DNA from: UBA3102 sp964413055
Lineage (GTDB): Bacteria > Bacillota > Desulfotomaculia > Desulfotomaculales > Pelotomaculaceae
DNA length: 64,000 nt
Assembly (NCBI GenBank): GCA_964413055.1
Contig: CAYPRB010000001.1
Span: 62,001 to 126,000, forward strand
Direction: 5' to 3'
Numbering within the stretch: the stretch's first letter is position 1; each line of letters begins with the position of its first letter. Shown piece by piece: positions 24,365-32,114 of the stretch. Below the pieces are notes generated by a model that was not told the DNA's origin, did not search any database, and was given only the letters and a program-made list of their open reading frames with translations. Position numbers and translations under genes: made by a program.

Positions 24365-25378
24365 GTGCACGAGGCCCTTTATTACGAAAAAAAAGAGCAA
24401 AATTTGACTGCCTGCCGCCTGTGCCCCAAGTTATGCACCATCCGTGAAGGTAAGGCCGGCTTTTGCCGGGTGCGGCAGAACCGCGGGGGTACTTTGTATA
24501 CTGCCAATTACGGCCGGGTGACTGCTTATGCCCTGGATCCCATTGAAAAAAAGCCTTTGTATCATTTTTACCCCGGAGCGGATATTCTTTCCCTCGGGAC
24601 TTACGGCTGCAACCTGCGCTGCGGTTTTTGCCAGAATTGGAGCATTGCCCACGGCAACCCTGATTCCGTTGCGCTCACCCCGGAACAGGCGGTAAACCTG
24701 GCCCGGGAGCAAACCGGACGGGAGCGTACCAATATAGGGATTGCCTACACCTACTCGGAACCCCTGATCTGGTACGAGTTCGTCCGGGATACAGCGCGCC
24801 TGGCCCGCCGGGCCGGGCTTAAAAACGTCCTGGTGACCAACGGCTACATCAACGAAACACCATTGCGCGCACTCCTTCCTGACATTGACGCTATGAATAT
24901 AGATGTCAAGGCCTTTACTGCTGATTATTACCGCAAGCAGTGCGCCGGCAGCCTGGAACCCGTACTGCGGACGGTGGAAATCGCCTGCCGGGAATGTCAC
25001 GTGGAACTGACCACGCTGCTGGTTACCGGTTTGAATGATTCTGCCGCGGAAATTAGACGCCTGGTGGATTGGGTGGCTGCCCTCGACCGGGAAATTCCGG
25101 TGCATTTTTCACGCTATTTCCCCAATTTCGAGTTGGACCTGCCGCCCACCCCGTTGGACACTTTGAAAATGGCCCGGGATATAGCCCGGGAGAAGCTGTC
25201 CTACGTTTATGCCGGTAACGCGCCGCAGTTGGAGGCCGGAGATACTTATTGCCCGGAATGCGGGGAAAAGTTGATTACCAGATTCGGTTACCAGGTGCGT
25301 CCGGTGGGATTGAACGGCAGTAAGTGCGGGCAGTGCGGCTGCAGAATCAACATTACCGGGGAATTCGACCCGTCCTGA
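24365..25378 (+). CDS. AmmeMemoRadiSam system radical SAM enzyme
   Basis: 337-aa radical SAM protein. The cluster motif GCNLRCGFCQNW (CxxxCxxC) at about residues 80-90 binds the 4Fe-4S/SAM centre; LCPKLCTI and GKAGFCRVRQN lie near the N-terminus, with YHFYPGADILSLG before the cluster. A C-terminal zinc-ribbon-like pair, CPECG and CGQCGC, follows. Closest in pattern to PflA-like activating enzymes of the AmmeMemoRadiSam type. Start GTG at 24365 with AAAGGGG upstream. In an operon with the MEMO/AMMECR1 fusion. Confidence 0.9.
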   Translation: MHEALYYEKKEQNLTACRLCPKLCTIREGKAGFCRVRQNRGGTLYTANYGRVTAYALDPIEKKPLYHFYPGADILSLGTYGCNLRCGFCQNWSIAHGNPDSVALTPEQAVNLAREQTGRERTNIGIAYTYSEPLIWYEFVRDTARLARRAGLKNVLVTNGYINETPLRALLPDIDAMNIDVKAFTADYYRKQCAGSLEPVLRTVEIACRECHVELTTLLVTGLNDSAAEIRRLVDWVAALDREIPVHFSRYFPNFELDLPPTPLDTLKMARDIAREKLSYVYAGNAPQLEAGDTYCPECGEKLITRFGYQVRPVGLNGSKCGQCGCRINITGEFDPS

Positions 25379-25413
25379 TAAATCCGGTTTCCTGGTGTCT
25401 GGAAATCTCAGTT

Positions 25414-26061
25414 TTAATGATGCAAGGAGAAGTTTACCGTGTCCCTGGTTTTGACCACGCTTATTTTTTGGTCCGACCGGTGCGTTTTGCTGTGCGCTTC
25501 AATCAGGTAAATACCCGGTTTCAAGTTTTTAAGGAAATACCTGCCGTTGCCACCGGTGGTGGTGGTTGCGATGATATCATTGGTTTCAGTATTCCTGACA
25601 TTGACGGTAGCGCCTTTTAACGGTGCCCCGCCGGGGAATGCAGTGACCAAACCCTCCAAAACCAGGTTCACAAGGTATTTTATTTTTAAATTTAAATTTC
25701 CGTTGATAATAATTTTATCGGGCCGGAAAAAGTAATCTTCGATTTCTACCTGATTGTCTATAGAAGTAATATCTTCCCGTTTGATTCCTTCGTACAGATA
25801 TACGAAGGAGATGATTTCCGCGTGGTTGGTAAATACCTTGGCGGGTTTAAGAACCTGTTCGTCATTATATGCGGAGGTAATAACGGCCATAAGCTTGATG
25901 GTTATCTGCACCCATAAAATGCCGTTGTCCAGCAGGGCAGGCTTTACTTTTTCCACCCGCTGATAAATTTCGGCGTTGGAGACTGGCATGGTCACGCCGA
26001 TGGAACTGGTCCAGCCGATTTTTTTCTCAAGGGCATTTATTGCCGCATGCTGCTCCGCCAT
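25414..26061 (-). CDS. DUF3794-like protein with C-terminal carboxypeptidase-regulatory domain
   Basis: 215-aa protein without a signal peptide. The first 125 residues (VKPALLDNGILWVQITIKLMAV..., FVYLYEGIKREDITS) resemble the DUF3794/SPOCS domain seen in SipL and other spore-coat-related proteins. Residues about 130-213 (GLVTAFPGGAPLKGATVNV..., GGNGRYFLKNLKPGIYLIEAHS) form a carboxypeptidase-D regulatory-like beta-sandwich. Both assignments are by pattern memory. If correct, a spore envelope role is the likeliest (inference). Start ATG at 26061; divergent from the formate dehydrogenase region. Confidence 0.6.
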   Translation of the reverse strand: MAEQHAAINALEKKIGWTSSIGVTMPVSNAEIYQRVEKVKPALLDNGILWVQITIKLMAVITSAYNDEQVLKPAKVFTNHAEIISFVYLYEGIKREDITSIDNQVEIEDYFFRPDKIIINGNLNLKIKYLVNLVLEGLVTAFPGGAPLKGATVNVRNTETNDIIATTTTGGNGRYFLKNLKPGIYLIEAHSKTHRSDQKISVVKTRDTVNFSLHH

Positions 26062-26208
26062 CGGAATCCTCCCGCACCCGCAGTAGATTAAAAGTCTGTT
26101 AACCCTTCCGGGGAGTAGTTTTTGTTTAATACTAACATTTTATTAACATATTTTTAGGCTATTTTTTTTAAAAACTAGCAAGTAAATAGGAAGGATTTGA
26201 GTTTGTGG

Positions 26209-26281
26209 ACGTAGAAAATGTTTGCTACGTAGAAAATGCTTGTAGATATGCTTGTATAATTTATAGATAATACCTATCTAT
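26209..26281 (+). promoter_or_regulatory. Tandem direct repeats and dyad upstream of the fdhD leader
   Basis: Two adjacent 18-bp repeats start with ACGTAGAAAATG and continue with TTTG or CTTG (26209-26226, 26227-26244). A partial third (ATGCTTGTA) ends in TATAAT (26255-26260), and a dyad ATAGATA/TATCTAT follows at 26263-26281. This looks like a regulator binding array over a promoter about 75 nt ahead of the riboswitch. The regulator is unknown. Confidence 0.45.
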
Positions 26282-26336
26282 GTAATTTAAGAACCTAAGG
26301 TAAGTGTAATAAAAATAATTTTGATTTTTAATTAAA

Positions 26337-26435
26337 TATTCTCCGAGCCCGCCGGCCTAAACTGTGAGGTATGGCTGACGGACCGTTAGGGTACTGTGGG
26401 AAACCCCGGTGCCTCCCGTTTTGGAAAGGAGAAGT
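26337..26435 (+). promoter_or_regulatory. Moco/Tuco-type riboswitch, copy 1 (upstream of fdhD)
   Basis: Matches the molybdenum-cofactor RNA motif as I remember it: CTCCGAGCC at 26341-26349, a CCTAA/TTAGG stem, GGGAAACC, GTGCCTCCCGTTTTGG and AAAGGAG closing with the 5' CTCC. It lies in the leader of fdhD, and the motif is known to precede Moco/tungsten-cofactor enzymes and their accessory genes. A terminator follows at once, so transcriptional control is likely. Whether it senses Moco or Tuco was not resolved. Confidence 0.87.
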
Positions 26436-26449
26436 AGAGTTTGGTTTAA

Positions 26450-26485
26450 AAAGCTTTGTCCTTTATAACGGGCAAAGCTTTTTTT
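26450..26485 (+). terminator. Riboswitch-linked terminator before fdhD
   Basis: AAAGCTTTG (26450-26458) pairs with CAAAGCTTT (26473-26481), followed by a T-run. It lies between the aptamer and fdhD, hence probably the expression platform. Confidence 0.82.
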
Positions 26486-26586
26486 GGTAGGACGTCTTGG
26501 TGTTGGTTGATGTTCGCTCGCACCTTCAACACCTGTTTAATAGGTTGCCCGCAGGGCGAATCGGTTCGTGGAAAGGACAGCAAGAA

Positions 26587-27372
26587 ATGATTTTACCCTT
26601 AATTTACCGGAAATGTGCCATATCTTCCTACGACCGGGGCCGGATCTATTCCGGCGAAGCCTTGGTAGTAAGTGAAATGAATTTAACGATTATCTTGGAT
26701 GATGCCGAACCGGTTATAATTGCCTGTTCGCCTATAGATTGTACCGAACTGGCGGTCGGTTATTTGCTCAGCGCAGGATTGCTGCAGGAACCCGCGGATA
26801 TTAAGGAAATAACTTGCTCGGAAGAAGAAGATTTGATCCGGATAAAAACTGGCGTGCGGCGAAAAGAAGGCCGGTGTGTTCAGTCGCGGGAGTGCTGTGC
26901 AAAGAGGCTGGCCCCGCCGCAATTTTCAGACGGTGCCGGTCAGATTCAAACCGTGCATGCGGCGGCACGTTTTGCCGCCGCGCACCTCTTGTATTTAATC
27001 AACTTAATGGAAGAATGTTCCACTACTTTTCGCAAAACCGGCGGTGTCCACTGTGCCGCGTTGGCCGGTACAACGGGGCCGTTGCTGGTAATGTGCGAAG
27101 ATATCAGCCGGCATAATGCCGCGGACAAAGTTTTGGGCCATGCTTTTTTAAAACGGATTTCCCTTGAGGACAAGTGTCTGCTGTTAAGTGCGCGGGTCTC
27201 TGCAGAGTTGTTGATTAAAGCTGCACGCAGGGGGGTGCCGCTGGTGATTTCACGTTCCGCCCCTACATTTTCAGCTGTAGAAATGGCGGAACGGTTAAAT
27301 GTGACTCTGATTGGGTTTGCCCGCGGAGAGAGGTTAAGTATATATAGTCATGGGGAGAAGGTGGTGGTATAG
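26587..27372 (+). CDS. fdhD: Formate dehydrogenase accessory sulfurtransferase FdhD
   Basis: 261-aa FdhD. The frame is open from 26497, but ATG 26587 has GAAAGGA 9 nt upstream and gives the normal family length. Family blocks: VVSEMNLTIILDD, CTELAVGYLLSAGLL, FRKTGGVHCAAL, EDISRHNAADKVLGHA and LLLSARVSAELLIKAARRGVPLVISRSAPT. FdhD moves sulfur onto the Mo/W-bis-PGD cofactor of formate dehydrogenase. Odd: the CxxC loop (CGVCG in E. coli) is replaced here by CVQSRECCAK, so the essential pair is spaced C-x5-C-C. Under riboswitch control and upstream of fdhA. Confidence 0.88.
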   Translation: MILPLIYRKCAISSYDRGRIYSGEALVVSEMNLTIILDDAEPVIIACSPIDCTELAVGYLLSAGLLQEPADIKEITCSEEEDLIRIKTGVRRKEGRCVQSRECCAKRLAPPQFSDGAGQIQTVHAAARFAAAHLLYLINLMEECSTTFRKTGGVHCAALAGTTGPLLVMCEDISRHNAADKVLGHAFLKRISLEDKCLLLSARVSAELLIKAARRGVPLVISRSAPTFSAVEMAERLNVTLIGFARGERLSIYSHGEKVVV

Positions 27373-27394
27373 AATATAAAAAAAAATTTCATAT

Positions 27395-27492
27395 CTACTC
27401 CGAGCCTTTTGCCTAAAGTTATTTGCCACGGCAAAAGGTCTTTAGGGCGGACCGGGAAACGGGTTTGCCTCCCGTGGTTGGAAAGGAGTACT
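27395..27492 (+). promoter_or_regulatory. Moco/Tuco-type riboswitch, copy 2 (upstream of fdhA)
   Basis: Second copy of the motif: CTCCGAGCC at 27398, then CCTAAAG...CTTTAGG, GGGAAACGGG, TTGCCTCCCGTGGTTGG and AAAGGAG. It differs from copy 1 mainly in the variable stem (an extra TTGCC/GGCAA hairpin). It starts 23 nt after fdhD and stands ahead of fdhA with its own terminator, so fdhD and fdhA are regulated separately by the same kind of ligand. Confidence 0.87.
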
Positions 27493-27577
27493 ATATTGAT
27501 TTAATATTACCGGCATAATAGTTTATAAGCTCATAAATACCAGTTATTTTGCAATAATTCCAAGCTAAGGCACGATG

Positions 27578-27609
27578 CTCCAGCCACGATGCTGGAGTTT
27601 GTTTTTTTT
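27578..27609 (+). terminator. Riboswitch-linked terminator before fdhA
   Basis: CTCCAGC (27578-27584) pairs with GCTGGAG (27591-27597) across CACGAT, followed by TTTG and nine T. Confidence 0.85.
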
Positions 27610-27660
27610 GAAAACTATAGTATTTTTTATTGAAATAGTTTTTAAGGGAGTGAAGTTATA

Positions 27661-30336
27661 TTGGATATGGTAAAATTAAAAATTAACGGCAAGGAAATTA
27701 CGGTTCCCGCCGGGACCACGATTGTCAAGGCGGCAGAACAAATGGGTATTAACATACCCCAGCTGTGCAACGATGAGGATTTGAGTCCGGTCGGGGCATG
27801 CCGGTTATGCGTGGTGGAAGTGAAAGGGGCGCGTAGCTTGGTGGCATCCTGTGCCGCAGCCGTGGCTCCCGGGATGGAAGTGGAAACCCATTCACCAGCC
27901 GTGATGGAAGCCCGGCGGACCATCCTGGAGTTGTTGATCGCAAATCACCCCCTGGATTGTTTGACCTGCGAAAAAGCGGGTGATTGTAAGCTTGCCGATT
28001 ATTGTTACGAATATGGGGTTAAAGAAAGTTCGTTTGCCGGGGAGCGGCACGATTACGACCTTGAAACCAATAATCCCTTTATCGTGCGCGATGCCAACAA
28101 ATGTATCTTGTGCGGTAAATGCGTGCGGGCCTGTGCCGAAATGACGGGCAAGAACAACCTTGATTTTGCTTTCCGGGGCTTCAATACCAAGGTAACTCCC
28201 TTTTATGACGAGCCCTTGCTGGAATCCGACTGTGTCTTCTGCGGCAACTGTGTCGCGGTTTGCCCGACCGGGGCGCTGACCGAGAAACAAATGCAATTTA
28301 AGGGGCGTCGTTGGGAGCTCGAAAGGGTTAAAACCACGTGTGCCTTTTGTGGCACCGGTTGTAATTTGGACCTGTGCGTCAAGGACGGGAAAATAGTAGG
28401 TACGCTGTCAAATCCGGATAGTGTGGTAAACGGCCGTTCTCTTTGTGTCAAGGGACGTTTCGGCTGGGACTTCGTGCATAATGAAAAGCGTCTTACCACT
28501 CCCCTGATCAAGCGAAACGGTGAATTTAAGCCGGCTTCCTGGGACGAGGCGCTGGATTTAATTGCCACCCGCTTTAGTGAAATTAAGAAGGAAAACGGTC
28601 CCGATGCTTTTGCCGCTTTAAGTTCGGCCAGGTGTACCAATGAAGAGAACTTCCTGGTTCAGAAGTTCACCCGGGCGGTGATGGGCACCAATAGCGTGGA
28701 CCACTGTGCCCGTACCTGACATGCGCCCACAGTGGCCGGTCTGGCCACTACTTTCGGCAGCGGTGCGATGACCAACTCGATTAATGAAATCGCAGGGGCG
28801 GAGTTGATGCTGTTGGTTGGTACCAATACCACGGAAGCGCACCCGGTGATTGGTTATAAAATGAAGCAGGCAGCTCGCCGCGGTGCCAAGCTTATTGTAG
28901 TAGACCCGCGCCGTATCGAGCTTGCGGAAGAAGCCGATTACTGGCTTAGCTTGCAGCCCGGTACCGACATTCCATTGCTCAACGGATTAATGCACATTAT
29001 TATTAAGGAAAATCTTTATGACCGGACGTTTGTTGCCGAACGCACCGAAAACTTTGAAGAACTCAAGGAAACAGTTGCCAAGTACACGCCTGATTACGTT
29101 GCGCGCCTGACCGGGGTACCCGAGGAAGACCTGTATGCGGTAGCGCGTCTCTACGCTACCACGGATAAAGCGATGGCCTTCTATACTTTGGGTATCACGG
29201 AGCATATTTGCGGTACTCACAACGTGATGAGTATGGCTAACCTGGCCATGCTGACGGGGCACCTCGGCCGCCCGAGCACCGGTGTCAATCCCATCCGGGG
29301 CCAGAATAACGTGCAGGGGGCGTGCGATATGGGAGCGCTGCCCAACGTTTATTCTGGCTATCAGCGGGTTACCGATCCGGCTGCCCGCGAGAAGTTCGAG
29401 AAGAATTGGGGCGTATCCCTGCCGGCCGAAAACGGTCTCATGATTGCCGATATGTTTGACAAGGCGAATGCCGGAGAACTCAAAGCCATGTACATCCTTG
29501 GCGAAAACCCGGTTTTGACCGACCCCAACAGCAATCACATTCGTTCCGGTCTGGAGAATTTGGAGTTTCTCGTGGTACACGAGCTTTTCCTTACCGAGAC
29601 GGCAGAGTATGCTGATGTGGTCCTCCCGGCCGCCAGTTTTGCGGAAACAGAAGGTACGTTTACCAATACCGAGCGGCGTGTCCAGCGGGTGCGCAGGGCC
29701 ATCGCGCCTCTGCCGGGACAGGCTAACTGGCAGGCGATCATGGCCCTGAGCAATAAAATGGGTTATGCCATGAATTACAGCAACCCCGAAGAAATTTGGA
29801 ATGAAATAGCTGCAATCACTCCTTCCATGGCCGGTATGACCTATTCCAGGCTGGAGGAAAAAGGTTTGCAGTGGCCCTGCCCGGATCGTGAGCATCCCGG
29901 AACACCCTATTTACACGTCGGAAGTTTTGTCCGCGGCAAAGGGGCCTTCCAGGCGGTGGAACATGTACCCCCGGCGGAAATGCCCGACGAAGAATATCCC
30001 TTATTGCTTTCAACCGGCAGAATTTTATATCATTATAATGTAACCACGCCTTATTCCACCGCTATTCAGAGCATGTGGTCGGAAGAAAAAGCCGAAGTCA
30101 ACCCTGATGACGCCGTGCGTCTTAAATTGGAAACGGGCGATCAGGTGAAAGTGGCCTCGCGGCGCGGGGAGGTAACCACCAGGGTGCAGGTCACCGACCG
30201 GGTACCTCCCGGAGTAGTCTGGATGTCGTTCCACTACCAGGACAGCCCGACTAACGTTTTGACCAGTGCGGCGATGGACCCGATTACCAAAACCGGTGAA
30301 TACAAGGTCTGTGCCATTAAGGTGGAAAAAATATAG
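27661..30336 (+). CDS. fdhA: Selenocysteine-containing formate dehydrogenase alpha subunit
   Basis: 891-aa Mo/W-bis-PGD enzyme oxidising formate to CO2 (or the reverse), cytoplasmic (no Tat signal). An in-frame TGA at 28717-28719 is read as selenocysteine (residue 353, context HCART-U-HAPTVAGLA). The frame continues without a break to 30336, and a SECIS hairpin follows the TGA. N-terminal NuoG-like part: 2Fe-2S (CNDEDLSPVGACRLCVVEV), His-Cys 4Fe-4S (HPLDCLTCEKAGDCKL), two 4Fe-4S clusters (CILCGKCVRAC, CVFCGNCVAVCP), then the FDH 4Fe-4S (CAFCGTGCNLDLCV). The catalytic domain has GQNNVQGACDMGALP and a C-terminal cofactor-cap domain. Start TTG 27661 with GGGAG about 11 nt upstream. This FdhA-with-NuoG-head type usually pairs with NAD/ferredoxin subunits, which are not adjacent here. 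Confidence 0.94.
28731..28749 (+). promoter_or_regulatory. Bacterial SECIS apical hairpin in fdhA
   Basis: AGTGGCC (28731-28737), loop GGTCT, GGCCACT (28743-28749): a perfect 7-bp stem whose loop matches the GGUCU loop of the E. coli fdhF SECIS that SelB binds. It begins 11 nt after the TGA, the expected distance. Confidence 0.88.
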
Positions 30337-30341
30337 GGGTA

Positions 30342-30569
30342 AAAAAGTGGGCCTTTCAAAAAGGCCAGGTCATTACTCCGGAGGATATCCCCAAACTGAA
30401 GGATTTAGGAAAGGAATGCATTTATATCTGGGAGCAGGAACCTAACTTGCTCCACGAAAATGAAGCCGCTTTACGCTTGGCCCGGCATGCCGCCGGGCCG
30501 GGCGTGAGTTGGGGCAAACCCGGAGATAAATGTAAAGAAAAGGGAGAAGATAAGTGCTGGAAAGTGTAA
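30342..30569 (+). pseudogene. Remnant of a MoeA-like molybdopterin-binding gene
   Basis: An open stretch of 75 codons beginning KKWAFQKGQVITPEDIPKL and containing LGKECIYIWEQEPNLLHENEAALRLARHAAGPG. It matches residues of roughly 30-100 of the stand-alone molybdopterin-binding (MoeA N-terminal-like) proteins that accompany Mo/W enzymes, as I recall them. There is no ATG/GTG/TTG at its beginning, the first about 30 residues are missing, and it stops inside the start of moeA (overlap 30554-30569), so about 240 C-terminal residues are also absent. Best explained as a decayed gene; an unusual start codon and a functional short domain cannot be excluded. Confidence 0.6.
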
Positions 30570-31780
30570 AATTGGAAGATGCTCAAAGCATGTTAACGGA
30601 TTTGGTTAATCCCTTACCCGGTGAGCACGTTCCCTTACTTAGAGCTTGCGGTCGCGTTGCGTCCCGCGATGTATTTGCCGATTACGACCTGCCCTCCATC
30701 CCGCAAGCGGCAGTCGACGGGTATGCCTTGCCGTCGGGGGAAGCGGGCGGTGATAATAGGAACTACGTGGTTAAAGAGCACCTGCGGCCAGGGGAAATGC
30801 CCGGTTTTCCTCTTGAACAAGGCAGCGTTACCCGGGTTATTACCGGAGGGCCCGTGCCTGATGGAACCGGTGCCGTCATACCTTATGAAGCAACCAGATT
30901 TGTGAAGGACAATGTTACTTTCATGAAAAGAATTTCTCCCGGCAGCAACCTTAAACTACCGGGAGAAGATTTCTGTTCCGGAGACCTGCTGGTACGGTCC
31001 GGTAGTCTGTTGACTCCGGGTTTGATTGGGGTTTTAGCGGCATACGGCAGAAAGAAGGTCGATGTCTTTCGCCGGCCCAGGGTGGCGGTGTTAAGCCTGG
31101 GTCAGGAGATAGTTCCTTATCATACCAAACCCTTTCCGGGTCAAGTAAGGGATAGCAACGGGCCGCTTTTATCCGCGCTCGTGCAACGTGCTGGTGGGTT
31201 AGTTACGGGAGTGGACATTGCCGCTGCCGGGGATTCTCCCCGGTCAAATTCCCGGCTTCTGGAGAGTTTTTTAGAGCAGTCTGATTTAGTACTTACTGTC
31301 GGGGGAGCGGCATCAGGATTTTTTGACCGGGCCCTTTATATCATAAGGCAAGCCGGTGCCAGGCTGCTTTTTCGGGGTATCAAAATCAAGCCGGGCAGCC
31401 ACAGCGGTGGAGCCGTCAGTAACGGCAAGCTTATTATTTCACTTTCGGGAAATCCTGCGGCTTGTGCGGTAGGGTATCATTTGCTGGTCGCTCCGGTTTT
31501 ACGTATTATGCAGGGACTCAATGCTTATATTCCGGTTTTTCCGGCCGTATGTGCCGGCTTTTTTAAGAAAAACGGCGGCAAACGCCGGTTTCTTCAGGGA
31601 GTTGCAGCTTACGGCCGGGAAGGGGGATGGACGGTAAAAATATTACCGGGACAAAAATCGAGTATGCTGCGTTCACTAATTGATGCCAATGCACTGGTGG
31701 AACTTCCACCGGGACGCCGGCCTTTAGTTGAAGGCGATGAAGTTAAGATGCTATTGCTTAATGCTTTGGGTGATGTATAA
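30554..31780 (+). CDS. moeA: Molybdopterin molybdenumtransferase MoeA
   Basis: 408-aa enzyme that inserts molybdate (or tungstate) into adenylylated molybdopterin. Family blocks: IPQAAVDGYAL near the N-terminus, VITGGPVPDGTGAVIPYEAT, RDSNGPLLSALVQRAGG, a VGGAASGFFDRA loop where most MoeA have SGGVSVGDYD, and IKIKPGSHSGG...IISLSGNPAACAVGYHLLVAPVLR. The replacement of the acidic loop is noteworthy because that Asp helps metal insertion. An Asp is still present in GFFDRA. Start GTG at 30554, with AAAAGGGAGAAGATAA upstream. Probably in the fdhA transcript. Confidence 0.86.
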   Translation: MLESVKLEDAQSMLTDLVNPLPGEHVPLLRACGRVASRDVFADYDLPSIPQAAVDGYALPSGEAGGDNRNYVVKEHLRPGEMPGFPLEQGSVTRVITGGPVPDGTGAVIPYEATRFVKDNVTFMKRISPGSNLKLPGEDFCSGDLLVRSGSLLTPGLIGVLAAYGRKKVDVFRRPRVAVLSLGQEIVPYHTKPFPGQVRDSNGPLLSALVQRAGGLVTGVDIAAAGDSPRSNSRLLESFLEQSDLVLTVGGAASGFFDRALYIIRQAGARLLFRGIKIKPGSHSGGAVSNGKLIISLSGNPAACAVGYHLLVAPVLRIMQGLNAYIPVFPAVCAGFFKKNGGKRRFLQGVAAYGREGGWTVKILPGQKSSMLRSLIDANALVELPPGRRPLVEGDEVKMLLLNALGDV

Positions 31781-32114
31781 AAATAATACGGGATAGTTGA
31801 ATTTAAATGAGTTATGTATTTAAATAAATCAGGGCGGTTGTTTTTTTAGCAAAAAATCCGGATCGTATGGCTGTGGGGTCGTATCTGTAAAAAAAGCTTG
31901 TTTTAACTTGTTTTAACCGGCTATCAATTGCCGGTTGATATTTTATCGTGCGCAATGTATAATCAAGCATAACGGACCTTGCCTTTGCTTTAAACACACA
32001 TGTATTTTATTGACTAACCGCCTCCTATAAAATGAGGTGGTTTTTATTTTAGGTATCATATGGGAGCGAAGTTGACCGTTTTCACAACCGTGCAATGAAA
32101 GGGGCAAAGATAAA
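31781..32114 (+). other. 334-nt noncoding stretch between moeA and fdhE
   Basis: No gene seen. AT-rich; contains one clear terminator hairpin (32015-32050) and a direct repeat of TTGTTTTAAC (about 31901-31917). Confidence 0.5.
32015..32050 (+). terminator. Rho-independent terminator after moeA
   Basis: AACCGCCTC pairs with GAGGTGGTT across 9 nt, followed by TTTATTTT. Confidence 0.8.

Noticed and set aside
28717..28719. TGA in fdhA as a true stop or pseudogene mutation
   Set aside because: Family alignment places the catalytic Sec/Cys exactly here and a SECIS hairpin follows at the right distance.
28987..29895. 302-codon minus-strand frame opposite fdhA
   Set aside because: Shadow of the formate dehydrogenase catalytic domain; no ribosome site.
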